Origin: Oscarella lobularis
Lineage: Eukaryota; Porifera; Homoscleromorpha; Homosclerophorida; Oscarellidae
NCBI RefSeq assembly: GCF_947507565.1
Contig: NC_089178.1
Span: forward strand, 2,046,001-2,110,000
Length of the DNA stretch: 64,000 bases
Direction of reading: 5' to 3'
Positions 36,901-50,588 of this stretch are shown piece after piece. Each line of letters opens with the position of its first letter. Positions within the stretch are counted from its first letter, which is position 1. Below the pieces are notes generated by a model, which saw only the letters and a program-made list of their open reading frames with translations, had not been told where the DNA came from and ran no database searches. The position numbers and the translations under genes are program-made.

Positions 36901-39900
36901 GTCTGTGGGGCGGTGGGTGGCCAGTGTAACTGCGGTCCTTCCGTTGGTGGCCGATCCTGCTCCAGCTGCGCGTACGGCTTTTTTGGATTTTCTGGCGGAC
37001 AGTGTCAAGGTACAGTACTTCATGGATTTCTGTTGTTCGTGATTGAACGAAGACTGTTCTCATTCTAGCGTGCAGCTGTTCGCAAATAGGATCCGCGTCA
37101 GATGAATGTGACGCTTTGACTGGGCGGTGCTCCTGCCGACAATTCACAACCGGCTTGAATTGTGACTCCTGCATCGCGAACTATTACAATTTGTCCGATT
37201 GTCGCGAGTGCGAATGTAACGCCACCTTTTCGGAATCGCTTCAGTGCTCAGAAGACGGAATCTGTTCCTGCAAAGTCGGGATCGACGGAGCGAAATGTTC
37301 CGGCGGTTGCTCGCTTGGCTTTTTTAACTTGAGCGACAGTGGCTGCACCGATTGCGGCTGCAATAGCATTAGCAGCAGCGGATGTGACCCAGTTACGGGC
37401 GAGTGCGTCTGTTATATTAATTGGACTGGGCCCAAATGCGAGAACTGTAGTGACAGCTACTTCAATGAAGCGGGAGAATGTCATAAGTGTTTTTGCTATG
37501 GGCATTCGACTGACTGTGAGTCAGCGGAGGGCTACGGGACGGAGACAATAGTGTCAAAAAGTAATTTTGATGTTGATCGGGACGGCTGGACGACCATTGG
37601 CGGTTTTCCTGTTGTCCATCCTGCTGACATTAGGTACGGCAGAAGTTTCGAACGCGTCTGTCTTATAAGCTTTTTTTCCTAGCGAGACTGGTGTTCCTCG
37701 AGTCGTTATCAAGAGCTTTCTTGCTGATTACTTTGTTGCGCCATTGAAATTCACCGGAAATCAACGTCTGGCCTATTTTCAGCATCTGAGTTTTGAGTTG
37801 GGGATATATCGAAGTTTCGTGCCGTCTACCGGACACTCGGAAGGTGACGTTGTCATCAAAGGGGTGGCGCTGCAGTATCCGATCACAGCTACAATTGATC
37901 CTCTTCCTCCAAGTGGAGACTTTCAATCATATTCAGTACAGTGCTTCCTTCATTTTCTATTTGAACTATTGGTGTTTTTATGTAGATTCAATTGATTGAG
38001 TCAAATTTTCGGTTGGGGAATGCAAGCGGAAGAGCGGTGACAATTGGAGAAATGTTTCTGACTCTACAAGACGTCGAATACCTTCGTATTCGAGCCAACT
38101 TTGATGAGGTAAGTAAGATCAGCCAGTCAGTGAGAAGAAGTCATTTGGACAATGTTTTTAGCCGCCCTTATACAGCGAAACGATGTTGGACAGCGTTGTA
38201 CTGCGTCGCGCTGTGCTATCCGTAAATGCAACAGAAACGAGCGTTGAGCAATGTCAATGTCCAATTGGATACGAAGGCCTGTCATGCGAAAGATGTCAGA
38301 ACGGCTATACGAGAGCAACCCCAAATGGAAACGAACTCGTTCAATGCGTTTTGTGCCAATGCAACGGGCACTCGGACCAGTGCGACGCCGATACGGGAGA
38401 ATGCTTCGATTGCAAGGACAACACAACGGGACTCGCTTGTGATCAGTGCTCATTAGGCTACTACGGCAACGCGACCGTAGCAAACGGTTGCCAGCGGTGT
38501 CCATGCTTAAGTATAGGCAGTTCAGTCGATACGAGTTGCTCTCTGAGCAGCGACGGGCTTCCAACGTGCGAGTCCTGCGCCAAAGGCTACACGGGACGGT
38601 TTTGTAACGCTTGCGCTGACGGCTTTTTTGTTGCGCCCGGAGGCGGGTGCCAGCCATGCGCGTGCAGCGACAAGGGCACCGGCTGCGATCCCGTGACGGG
38701 TATATGTTCGTGTATTGAGGGTTTTACGGGGCCAACTTGCGAGGAGTGCAGTCCCGGCTCGTTTGACTACTCCAGTGGGTGCCTCTCGTGTTTCTGCTAT
38801 GGACACGCGTCGGATTGTCGCTCGGCTAGCGGCTTCGAAGCAACTACCGTCTCTTCAGATTTTGAGGACGGGATGCCTAACGGTTGGCTAGCCATAGATG
38901 CGCTTGGAGCACCAACGGCTGCATCTGCTCAATTTTTCGCTGTGTAAGCTACTTTCACACATAAGAAGCAATAATAATTGATCTGCTTTGTGGACAGGAA
39001 TAGAAACTTTGCCCTGAAACCGGTGATTAATTTGGCGGAGTACTTTCGTCTTCCTCAAAAATACTTGGATGATAAAAGATTAGCATACAGACGACAGCTG
39101 TCGTTTGACTTGGCTTTGGAAAGTGGATCCGCGGTCAATACGACTTCTTCGGCCGGTGATGTCATCATAAAAGGAACGTCAATGAACCAGCCTATAGTAG
39201 CATCACTGAATAATATTCCCTCGCCGTTGCCCACCTTTACGACCTATTCCGTTAGTTATCTTTGCGATGAGCGTATCATTTAGTCTACGACGATGTTTCT
39301 GTAGATTTCACTGGTCGAGACTTCTTTTACAGTGAACAGCACATCTGGAAGAAACGTGACGACCTCGGAGTTCCTGGACGTCCTCTCAGACATTGAGTAT
39401 ATATACATACGAGCAAATTTCTTCCAGGTACGTATGCGCGTACTACGCACACATCATTTGGCTAAGGCGTTTTATTGAAAGGCTGGAGGAAAAACGGTTC
39501 TGGACAACGTAATATTGCACGTGGCCACGTTTACGGGAACGACGAACCTAACCGATGTCGAGAACTGCACGTGCGACGAAGGACACGCCGGTTTGTCGTG
39601 CGACGAATGCGAACCGGGCTATAAACGAGAAGTAGTCAACGGGACGACGAGCGATCGCTGCGTTCCCTGCCAGTGCAACGGCCACTCGAATCGATGCGAC
39701 GTTCTCACAGGCGTCTGTCTGAATTGCACGGACAACACGCACGGCGATTTCTGCGAGGCGTGTGCACCGGGTTTCTATGGGAACGCGACGCGAGGCGACG
39801 TCGACGATTGCAGCGCATGTCCCTGTCCGTTCGACGCGCCGCCTAACAAATTCAGCGCCACGTGCTATCTCGATCGCGTCAACGGCGAAGTCGTGTGCGA

Positions 39901-42900
39901 CGACTGTCGTCTCGGGCACGCCGGACTACGATGCGAAAGGTGCGCCGACGGGTACTACGGTCGACCGGACGTCGTCGATGGTAGCTGCCAGGTGTGCAAC
40001 TGCAGCGACAATGTCGATCTAACTCAAACGGGGAATTGCAATACGACGACCGGCCGTTGCCTCAAGTGCGTCAACAATACGGCCGGATTCTTTTGTGAGG
40101 AGTGCGCCGACGAATATTTTGGCGATCCGCTAGCAGATACGTGCCAGGGTACGCTGCATATGAAATAAACGCGGGGATGGTCGCGAGTCCTTTCCTTCTA
40201 TAGCGTGCGGTTGCAATCCTGTTGGTTCTACAACTGGCGTCTGCAACAAAACGAGCGGGATTTGCACGTGTCGTCCCAACGTCATTGGGGACAAGTGTGA
40301 TCAGTGCGCTCCTCTTCACTTTGGCTTCGACTCGGGAATGGGCTGCGCTGCGTGCGATTGCGATCCGATAGGATCATTTAATTCTACGTGTAATTTGGTC
40401 AGTTGCGACGTCAAGCGAACTGTTTCCTTTGATTTATTTTGACCGTTCTATTATATATAGGTGGACGGACAGTGTCATTGCAGGAATAACGTTGACCCGA
40501 CAAGCAGAACCTGCTCCTCGTGCCAAGACACCTTTTTCAATTTGACTTTGGCCGGCTGCCAAGGTGCGTAATCCATCGCGGTGAATTGAAAAGGAGATTC
40601 ATATTTACCGACTCTATACATAGCGTGCGTATGCAATGAAACCAACACCATCGATGGTTCTGGTTCTAGTTCCTGTGATAAAGTGACTGGGCAATGTCCG
40701 TGTCTCAACGGGATTAGTGGCGTATCCTGTTCCAATTGCGAGCCAGGCTTCTTTGGTATGAGAATGTAGATTGCAGTGACGTAGATGCGAGTGTTAATTT
40801 GTTTTCGTTCTAGGAAGTCCACCTGGTTGCCATGACTGCGGGCCCTGCTACGCGAACTGGACGAATACGATAAAAGATCTTTTGACAAAAATTCAAGATC
40901 AAGATGCTCGCGTCAAAACTCTCATAGCGACTCGCTACAGAAATCAAACGACGGAAGAACTGGCTTCCAACGTCACAACTCTGAGAAGCCTTCTGACAAC
41001 CATCATGACTAATTTTGACGATAACACGACTCTTTTGTCCGTCAACGTGAGCCAGCTGTCCGACAGATTGACACAGGTTTGCGAAATTGTTGTTCACTGT
41101 CTAATTTTTTTACGTCTTTTTGCGTACAGATTGAGAACGAATTTAACTCTCACAGCGAAAGAGTCGACAGAATCGAAGCGAAACTCGACGAAGCCGAGAC
41201 GAAGTTAAATCAAACTGGAGATTTCAATGGCACAGTCGAAGTCGCGGCTGGCGTCAATCGAAATAGCACTCAGTTGACGACCGAGGCAAACCTCTTGGAC
41301 GCGAGAGCCGATGACGTTTCATCTCGAGCGCAGGCACTAGCGAATGAGATAGAGGCGAAAAGTGACGAAGTCAACGCGTTCGAGAGCGAGAGCCGCAGCG
41401 CCGAACAGCTCGTCCAAACCGGCTTGCGACGAGCAGAAAAGGCGAAAAATGATACGGATTGGGTCAATAACGCGGCGACGACGTTCGACGTCATTCACGG
41501 AAACAACAGTCGACGCTTGACGGCTCTCGAAGCGCAGAGAAACTCGCTCAGTTCGAGTCTCAGAGATTATCTTGTCAGAGGAAGCGCGGCTGTCGAACAG
41601 GCTCTAGCGGCTAACGTGACGGCGTTTGCCGCCGTCAGTGAAGCACGAATGAAAAACGAAATTGCTGCCGAAGAGAAAATGACGGCAGACGAGCTTTTGT
41701 GGAACGTTACAGCACCTGCAGAACTAGCTGATAAATTGTACAATGATTCGGCGGCACTCAATGTGCGTAAAAGCGTCGTTTCGTCGGGTCTTTTTTTTGT
41801 CTAATTCGGATTTTTAGAGTTCTTCGTTTGAAACAAAAACGACGACCGAGAATGTTTCGACGAATGTCCGCAGTGCTATGAGCAGGCTGGGCAGCGTCGA
41901 GGCGTCGTTAGAACGGACAAAGGAAACGGCAAATGCGACGCGCTCGCTGACCGCTCCGTCCGTTTCTACTGTCGAAAGTGTAGCGAAAATGATCAACGAA
42001 ACGATCGTACCGGAGGCGGAAATCAACGCGACGATCAGCCAGTCACGCCAGAGTAAAGACGACGCGCTGAGCATCTTGTCTGTCGCCCAGAGAGCTAGGT
42101 AAAGATGAAGAGTCGCTTGGAAGCGTTCTGAACCGCATTGCTTTATGCGTTTGTAGCAATTTGAGTGCTCAGGCGTCGGATCTCGTGCAAACCATTGAAA
42201 CGGATCTGGCCGACGCGTCTTCGGCTCGCGATCGAGCTACGTCGAATCTGGATACGACTGAATTTGAGACGATTGAATTTGAGACGAGCTCTCTAGTAGT
42301 TGCTTTGGACAAGGTGGGTAAAGTCGACGCACGCAGAGCACCCAAAGACGGCACTGGCTTTGTTGCAGGTTCAAGAGGATTCAACTGATGCGAGCGCGAC
42401 TTCTGCAGAAGCCGTGCTCATAGCTCAAGCGGCGCAAAGAAGCGTCGACGCAACAAGAAGTTGCAGAAACGACGGTCTGGCCGTTCTTCAGCAAACCGTC
42501 CAAAAGGCGATGAACGCTTGCCTTGTGACGGGCCCAGCTGCTTTATCTGTACGTACATTTTTCCTTTCGCACTCTGTCTAACTTCGCCTCATGTGTTAGA
42601 ACGCTCGATCGGTTGCAAGGCAAGTTGCTGCTGTTAACGAAAGCCAGGCCACCGAGGCGTCTGCTGCAGACAGTTCTACTGCTAGCAGTCTTAAAATGAA
42701 AGCTGAAGACGTACACGCATCGGCGGCGAATGCAACCCAGATCGAAATGCTGAAAGGTCAAGATTACGACAGAAAGGAGAATCTATTTCATCTTTTCTCT
42801 TAGATTTGCTCGCCGAGTTTGTAGATCAAAAACGGCTACTAGAAGAGCAGCGCTCTAAAGCGGCTGCTCATGAACAAACAGTCACTGACTTGCTCGATAA

Positions 42901-42925
42901 GATAAGTACCCAATGCTCGCCGTAG
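33934..42925 (+). CDS. Laminin beta-type chain with LF and two L4 domains (chain C)
   Basis: Twenty-eight exons (33934-34509, 34586-34831, 34886-35006, 35061-35228, 35538-35684 and so on to 42804-42925) close to 2412 residues. Order: signal peptide; beta-like LN domain ([30 protein letters not shown]); LE repeats beginning [15 protein letters not shown] domain ([13 protein letters not shown], about 510-700); LE repeats; L4 domain 1 (about 910-1110); LE repeats; L4 domain 2 (about 1300-1480); LE repeats; a beta-type coil from CGPCYANW (about 1825) to the end STQCSP. The LF domain is normal for a beta chain, the two L4 domains are not. The two L4 units share exon sizes (253 then 123 nt) and phases: exons 37683-37935/37986-38108 and 38998-39250/39305-39427. 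It should be a full arm, network-forming beta subunit. Confidence 0.93.
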
Positions 42926-43588
42926 AAAACGGCCGGCTTCGACGTAGCTGTAATAGTTCAGTTTTAGTAGGGTTACTATTGTCTTCTTGACTGCTGCGAG
43001 TTGCATGCAGCATGATTTGGATAAATATTTGATTGACGAACACGATCTTCGGCCAGCGCGCGCTCGTCGTCAGAGGGACTGATGATATGCATGTTTTGAC
43101 AGTGACACCTCATTGACACGACTCGGGCATGCTCAGTTTCTTTGCTTACAGAACGCATACCACGGCGAACAAAGACGAAGCCACTCGCTCTGAACGATCT
43201 TCGTGGATGAACCGTCCTTGCGGACTCAAATATTTCTTCTCGCTTCGTCTCGTCGTCTTCAAGACCGAAGAAGATGAAGATTCCCCGGAATCCCACCGTG
43301 ACGTTTCCGTGTCACTTCACGGAAACTTAGCGGACGATCTCCTCTCGTGAAAGGGCGCGAACGCGATCGTGATTCGTCGATGCGTTGCGTCGTTTTTCGC
43401 GAGAAGCGACATCGTAATATCATGAACTGCAGTACAACTTGGCTTAATTCCCCCGTCGTTCGCCTCGCAGCGACGACGGAAAGCCAAGAAATCAATCCTA
43501 TGTGTGTTCTCTCACACTACCCGTACTTATAGACCCCGGGGACAGTAGCGTAGTTCCACGTCGCGCAATTGCTAACCGTCTCGTCTAG
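42926..43588. other. Intergenic, laminin C to laminin D
   Basis: 663 bp in which the first exon of chain D should lie. I translated the ATG codons here (for example 43129, 43380, 43423) and found no convincing signal peptide that splices in phase to the first LE exon, and no LN-domain sequence. TTTGCTTACAG at 43140 could be an acceptor. Confidence 0.6.
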
Positions 43589-46500
43589 AATGCTCCTTTT
43601 GTGATTCTATTGGTACACAAGCGTGTAACGCGACTGGCTGCATCTGTCACCCAAACGTCGAAGGCGAATTTTGTCAGAACTGTACGTGCGGATTCGGACA
43701 GATCGGGGGGGAGGCAGGATGCGAACGTAGGAGACCATAGTTCCCGTGCCCCGCCTTTCCTTTAGGCATATGTTTATTCAGTGTGCGACTGTGACACGAA
43801 CGGCACGATAGCGTGTACGGGAGGCCCGACGTGCGGTGCAGATCGAGTCGTTTGCGATCAAATCTCGGGTGAGTGCGCCTGCAAGACCAACGTTATGGGT
43901 CCGCGGTGCGACACGTGCAAGGTACGACGCGACGTCATCGGACGTTTGGCGAGGGGCGTTTCCGTCACGTGTTCTTTTACACTAGGCTGGATTCCACAGT
44001 CTGTCGTGCTCGAATAGCGACGGTTGCACGGCGTGCGACTGTCCGACGCTGACGACTTCATCGTCGATATGCGACGTCGATACGGGAGCTTGCTCGTGCC
44101 TGCCCGGACTCAATGGATCGCGATGCAACGAAATCCTGCCCGGTTTTTACGTTCCTGGCATAGAGGGAATCATTTACGAGGGAGAATTTGCTACTCTATC
44201 GGTAAGAAATTGCCGCTTCTGCTCGCAATGGCTGATTTGTGGCGCTAGGGAGCCGAAATTGAAGTTAATTCTTCTTCGCCGTTTACCGGAAGCGGTTGCG
44301 CGCGATTCGGCGATGTTGGCGATAATGCAGTATTTGAAATTCCGGTGCCTAGTCGAACTATTCGCTATCGTCTCGTCCTTCGCTATTCCGTATGAATTTT
44401 TTTGAAATTCTTACTTTTTGGATGTTTATTCTTTGGGGATAGGCCGCTGCTGATACCGGCGAAGTTGAAGTTACTGTAACAAGATCAGGAAGTGGCAACT
44501 ATTCGTGCCCCTCAGGCGATTCTGTCAGCGGACAGAACGTGTTGGATACTTCATTCACACTTGTAGCATCCAGTGATTTCATTGAAGTCCAAGCTGCTGG
44601 GACTTGCCTTCAAGCAAGCGATACAATCACTGTTACTGTGTCTCATTTGACAGCACCCGCCAATTGGTGTTTGGACTCCGTAAGTTTCGCATTTCGTTTA
44701 CCGGTAGTAGAATAATCCGAACTGTCAATAGGTCGTATTGATTCCATTGCAAGCTGACATCCAGGACGTTATAATTGCTTCGTCAGAAGTCGCCTTGGCT
44801 GTGTTTTCATTCTCGGGCTGCTACACCCCTAGAACCACCGAGATAACTGCGCCCACGGGTAACTGCCTGCAGTTCTCTATTGAAGTAACTGCTTGGTTGT
44901 TTGGGGGAGCTATCGGTGAGACAACTTAGATTTCCCTCTGCTGTGAATCGTCAACGTTTACGCGTAGAATGTGGCTGCTCTCCGAATGGAACTGACCCTA
45001 CTTCCATTGGAGAATGTGAGCCGTTCAGTGGCGCGTGCACCTGCAAGAGCAACGTTTTACCGGGAGGAAAATGTGACACGTGCAAGGTACGGGAAGATGC
45101 TCTGTAGTTAGTTGTTATACGAGTTTATTTGCTGGGCTTTAGGATGACTTTTTTGGATTGAGCACCAGTTTAGCGGCTGGCTGTCAAGCCTGTCCGTGTT
45201 TGAGTATCACATCAACGTCTTCAGTTTGCAACAAAGAGTCTGGTCAGTGCTCGTGCAAAAGCGGATTGACAGGCCAAGCGTGTGATCAAGTCATGTCTGG
45301 ATATTTTGTGCACAATTTGGAAGGCGTCTACTATGAAGGAGAAGACGCTCAGCTAATGGTGCTTCTGTTTCTAGGCATTTATTGATTCCGTGCTAGTTCT
45401 TTTTTTTATGTGACAAGGGTCCCAAAGCGGTCACTCCTTCCGACTCGTCAATGCTGTCTGGCCGTGCGTGCGCCCAGTTCAAGGCTGTTGGAGACAAAGC
45501 GACGATAAGGCTTCAAGTTCCACTTCAAACGATTCGCTATCGCCTTCGTATGCGCTATACGGTAAGTCAATGGCATTTCATACGTTGATATGTACTATGT
45601 GCTGGAATAGGCCGATGCAGACACTGGAAACGTTGATTTTACTTTGACGAGAGAGGGAAACAGCAACTACTCTTGCGGTGCGACTTCAGTCAGTGGACAA
45701 GATTTATTTGAAAACGAATTTACCCTAACTTCTACTGCTATCGATGTCATTGACGTCGCACCTGACCTCTGCCTTGAAGCCAATGACACAGTTATTCTCA
45801 CGGTTACGCAAACAGGCCCACCTCCAGATTGGTGTCTAGATGCGGTATTTTATTATTCATTTTCAAACGTACCCATAGTAACTGAAATTGATTTAGGCGC
45901 TCTTGATGCCGTTGGAATCAGAATTCGGAAGTGATGTTAGAAACGGTGAGATCTTCGTTTTTCCTGGTTGCTATACCGACAGACTCGCTGAGCTGGGTCC
46001 GCCAAGTAATCCTGTATGTGAACCATTCGCTGTTCGAGCAGCTGGTTGGCTATTTGACGGAGGATCCGGTACAGCATCTCCATATCAGATAAAGTTACTT
46101 GACGTTGATCTTTTTCTAGAATGTGATTGCAGTGCAGATGGAGCAAACAATTCTGCCGTCTGTCAGATGTTCGGCGGACAGTGTGACTGCTTTGAGCGCG
46201 TCAACGGGAGAACGTGTTCGCGTTGCGAATACCAATTCTTTAATCTCAGCTCGGGAATGGGATGCGAGGGTGAGTTCAACGTGATTCACTGCTACGGTTA
46301 CGTCGAAGGTTTGATCTGCAGCTTGCAATTGTTTTGAAAATGGAACCAATTCTGATTCGTGCTTGGAATGCAATCAGCTTGACGGGACGTGCGAGTGCAA
46401 GGCGAACGTGGAGCCAGGCGGCAAATGCACAACTTGCAAAGTAGATAACGACTTCGTCGTAAAATGAACGAGATGTAACGCGTGAATGTGAATTTCTAGG

Positions 46501-49500
46501 ATGAATTCTTTGGATTGCGTGGCGATGATCCCAACGGCTGCACGGCGTGCGGTTGTTCACTTTTGACGGCAACGAGTCTGACTTGCGACAAGGAAACGGG
46601 ACAATGTCCTTGCATTGATGGACTGCAAGGCCGAACGTGCACCGAAATCAAGCCAGGATTTTACGTACCCAACTTGGAAGGGATTATTTATGAAGGGGAA
46701 GACGCTCAGCTAATGGTGGGTCGGGTCTTTTCTCCCTGTCCACTGTCTCACGTTTTTTTCTCAGGGTCCCAAAGCTGTCTCTCCCGTCGACTCGTCAATG
46801 CTGTCTGGCAGTGCGTGCGCCCATTTCATGGCTGTTGAAGACAAAGCGACGATAAGGCTTCAAGTTCCACTTCAAACGATTCTCTATAGTCTTCGTATGC
46901 GCTATACGGTAAGGCAATGGCATTTCATACGTCGATACCGTACTATGTGCTGGAATAGGCCGATGCGGACACTGGAATCGTTGATTTTACTGTGACGAGA
47001 GAGGGAAACAGCAACTACTCTTGCGGTGCGACTTCAATCAGCGGACAAAATTTAGTTGAAAACGCATTTACCCTAACTGCTACTGAGGCTGATGTCATTG
47101 AGGTCGCAACTGACCTTTGCCTTGAAGCCAATGACACAATCATTCTCACTGTTACGCAAACAGGCACACCTTCAGATTGGTGTCTAGATGCGGTATTTTA
47201 TTATTCATTTTCAAACGTACACGTGATGAGTGAGATTGATAGGCGCTCTTGATGCCGTTGCAATCAGAATTCGGAAGCGATGTTAAAAACGATGACGTCT
47301 TCGTTTTTCCTAGTTGCTATACCGACAGACTCACTGAGCTGGGTCCACCAAGTAATCCGGCATGTGAACCCTTCACTGTCCGTGCAGCGGGTTGGCTATT
47401 TGACGGAGCATTTGGTAAAACAATACTCTTACCTAGAAAGGCTTTATAAAATCGCTGTCCTGCAGAATGTAACTGTGATTCCGTCGGAGCAAACAATTCC
47501 AACTTGTGCCAAGCATTCGGCGGTCAGTGTGACTGTGCTGATAGCGTTATTGGGCGAACGTGTTCAGAGTGTGGCTACAAATCATTCAACTTGACCAGCT
47601 CGGGCTGCCAAGGTTCATAAAGACATTTAATTAACAAAAGGATTTTAAGTACGCTTGTTTTTTTGTGTAGCCTGTGATTGCGTCGAAGTGGGAACCAATC
47701 CGTCGTGCCCTTGTGACTCGACAGCCGGCGAGTGCCTATGCAAGGATAATTTCACTGGAGAAAGATGCCATTTGTGCAAGTCGGGTTTCAAGCGGGAAGT
47801 GGTAAATGGCAACGAATCGATTCCGTGCGTTCCTTGCGAGTGTAACGGGCATTCGTCCGTTTGCCATCCGTTGACGGGCGTTTGCATGAACTGCTCGAAT
47901 AACACTATCGGCGATTTCTGTGAAGAGTGCGAAGACGGATTCTTCGGTGATGCCACGTCTGGCGGTTCTTGCCAGGCGTGCATGTGCAATCACCCCCTTG
48001 GATCGAACAGCACCGTTTGCGACAAGGTAGAATTACCTCATTTGTTTAATTAATTAAAACTGTGCTAATGCCGATTTATGTGTGCAGATGTCTGGTGACT
48101 GTACGTGCAATACTGGATTTGTTGGCCGAGTCTGTGACGCTTGCGGAGACGGCTTCTATGATCCGTCTAGCGGTTGCCCGGGTAAGACTTAAACGAACAG
48201 TCAGCGTTCGTTGTATATTAAAAAACGGTTTTAGCCTGCAATTGCACGACGGATAACACCAAAAACATGTCGAACGTTTGCAATAAAATACACGGCCAGT
48301 GTCCATGCGTAGATGGAGTTGCCGGACGCACGTGTGACGTTTGCAGACCCGGCTTCATAGGTAAGACAAATAGAAGAGCTGGTGGACGCTTCTGGAACGA
48401 TATTTTGACATATAGGCTCGCCTCCGAATTGTACTGACTGTGGACAGTGTTTCTCCAATTGGACTGCTCTCATTGACAAACTTCTGTGCAAACTCGAGAA
48501 TCTCTCCAGCAACTACGACATGCTCGTTTTTAACTTTTTCAACGTTGATCTCAAACTGCAGGACTTTGTTCAGTGCGTCAAGTCGAAACTCTTCGCCACG
48601 GTGGAAAACGTCGAAGCGTGTCTTAGCATGATGTACGACGGCAGAACTCTACAGGATATAGCCGATGATTTGCAAGACTTGCAAACAAATCTTACGTCTT
48701 TGCACGATCGACTGACAGCCGCTTGCGACGCGCTAAACGCAAACGAAACCTACATCAAAATGCAATTGGAGCAGTTGAACGAAACTCGACTTTCACTCGA
48801 AGCGGAGACGTCCAGACTAAGTGCCTTTTTCGATGACATTGAACGACAGCTGAACGAGACAGACGCTCAACTGGAACAAACGAGATCGTTCAACGGCACA
48901 GTGAAACTGTCCAACGGAATGTACACGGACGCCGACAAGTTGTCGGCAATGGCGACATCGCTAAACGACAGCGCGACGACAGTTCGAGACGAGGCGGCGA
49001 ATTATCTCGCCATGGCTATGACTGAAAAGGAGTCGGTTACTGCGGCGGAGACGAAAGCGCTGCAAGCTCAGGCTACAGTGGAAGCGGCCGTTCAGAAGGC
49101 GGAACACGCTGTCAATTTAACAGCTATGGCAGAAGCGACGAAAAAAGCGTTTGAAGACCTTCATGCGAATAATACGGCGAAACTGAACGAGTTGGAAGAT
49201 GATCGTGACGACGTGAAGGCCATGTTGGAGATGTACTTGGAAAGAGCTCAGAATGCCACCAAAAAGGCGACGATGGCGAATGACACGGCTGAACAAGCGG
49301 GAATAAAAACCCAGGACAAGTATATGGCTGCAATGGCGGACAGAAATCTTGCTGATAGTCTGAAGGAAAACGCAAGTGTGGCGCTTAACCGGAGTCGCGA
49401 TCTTTATGACGGTGCAACAGCGGAAGCTGTAAGGAAGCGCTCTTGTGATTTGCGTTGTCTCACGATTTATTTTAATTTAGGATTCGGCACGAGCTGCGTA

Positions 49501-50588
49501 TGAAAAGGCGAATTCTACTCTGGCGGACGTTCGGGACGCTAAGGAGAAATTGGAGTCGTCCGTTGCTGATGTGATGGAAGCGGAGCGCACGGCAAACGCT
49601 ACTCTCGACGTGACGCTACCGCCTGTGGAGACAATCAGGACGCTTTCGAGACAAATAAACGAGACCATTGTACCCGAAATGGATATTATAGCGGTGGAGA
49701 AAGATGCGAACGCGTCGCTTGCTAAAGCTCGACGTGTCCAGCGCTTAGCCACTCATGCTAGGTACGTCGTTTTTTTTGGGAGAAGGTGTGAATAGTCAGT
49801 GTATTTTTCTCTGCAGTGAAGTAAGCCAAGACGCTGCTGATTTGGTGCAGGATGTGGAAACGACTATAAGGGAAGAGTCAGACAAGCGCGTGTCTGCAGA
49901 ACAACTACTGAATGCTACGAAGGACGAAATTGATAGCGCCAAAGCGCTCCTAATGGATGTGCGTGATTGATAGAGTTTAGATCCGCTGGCTGATTCGAAT
50001 GCACTGTTGTGATGCTTCTAGATTGACCACTACGCCGATCGAGTTCACGAAATCAGCACGGAGTCAAAGGCAATCGGAGCAGCGGCGTTGGACACGCTGA
50101 CGGAGGCGGAGGATTGCCGACAAGATGCTATTGGGACTCTGAACAGCGCTTTAGCCGCAGCCTCTGCGGCTTGCGATCTCACAACTGAAATAAATCGGGT
50201 ATTGCACGCATTTCCTCCCTCATTCTGATAGATTTATGGCGCTTTCTATGTATACAGAATTTGTCATCTCTCACCAGTGGTTTGTTGGCTCTAAGGGATT
50301 CTGATGCCGTCAGAGATGCCGATATCGACAAAAATAAAGCCGATGATCTTCTTAGGCAAGCTCAAGATCATCATAACGCGGTTTCTGCAATAGATATATC
50401 TACACTGATGGGTATTTTTGTCTTTCTACTACTGCATTACTTATCTCTCCGTGCGTGTAGATTTATTGAACACTGTGATGCAGCAAAAGGAACGTCTTAC
50501 TAGTCAGGAGGAATCCGTGTTGGACATTGAGAACAGAATCAACACACTTCAGCGTCTGGCAGAAGAGCAGTGCTCCGATCTTGTTTAG
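43589..50588 (+). CDS. LN-less laminin beta-type chain with three LF domains (chain D), 5' end unresolved
   Basis: Twenty-seven exons from 43589 close in frame to a stop at 50586-50588, giving about 1863 residues after an unidentified first exon. The first visible domain is an LE repeat (ECSFCDSIGTQAC), not LN. Then come LF domain 1 (GIIYEGEFATLS), LE repeats, LF domain 2 and LF domain 3 (both with IYEGEDAQLMGPKAV or close), each followed by LE repeats, then ACDCVEVGTNPS and further LE repeats. A beta-type coil runs from CGQCFSNW (about residue 1235) to EEQCSDLV. Coil exon 49481-49761 is 281 nt, the same size as its chain C counterpart (41818-42098). Domains 2 and 3 are a recent tandem duplication. 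Without LN it could trimerise but should not join a laminin network through that arm (inference). Confidence 0.88.
45087..47414 (+). repeat. Tandem duplication of LF-domain unit in chain D
   Basis: Exons 45143-45358, 45418-45561, 45611-45844 and 45897-46068 recur as 46500-46715, 46765-46908, 46959-47192 and 47243-47414 with identical lengths (216, 144, 234, 172 nt) and an offset of 1346-1357 bp. Long stretches are nearly identical, introns included (for example the one ending GTGCTGGAATAG). This is a duplication younger than the first LF unit at 43986-44915, which has the same layout but is much more diverged. Confidence 0.93.

Noticed and set aside
43129-43350. Possible first exon of laminin chain D
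   Set aside because: The peptide is charged, lacks a signal-peptide core, and does not splice in phase to the LE exon at 43589.
33934-50588. Chains C and D as one giant gene
   Set aside because: Chain C has its own coil, C-terminal Cys and stop codon (42923-42925), then 663 bp of non-coding sequence.
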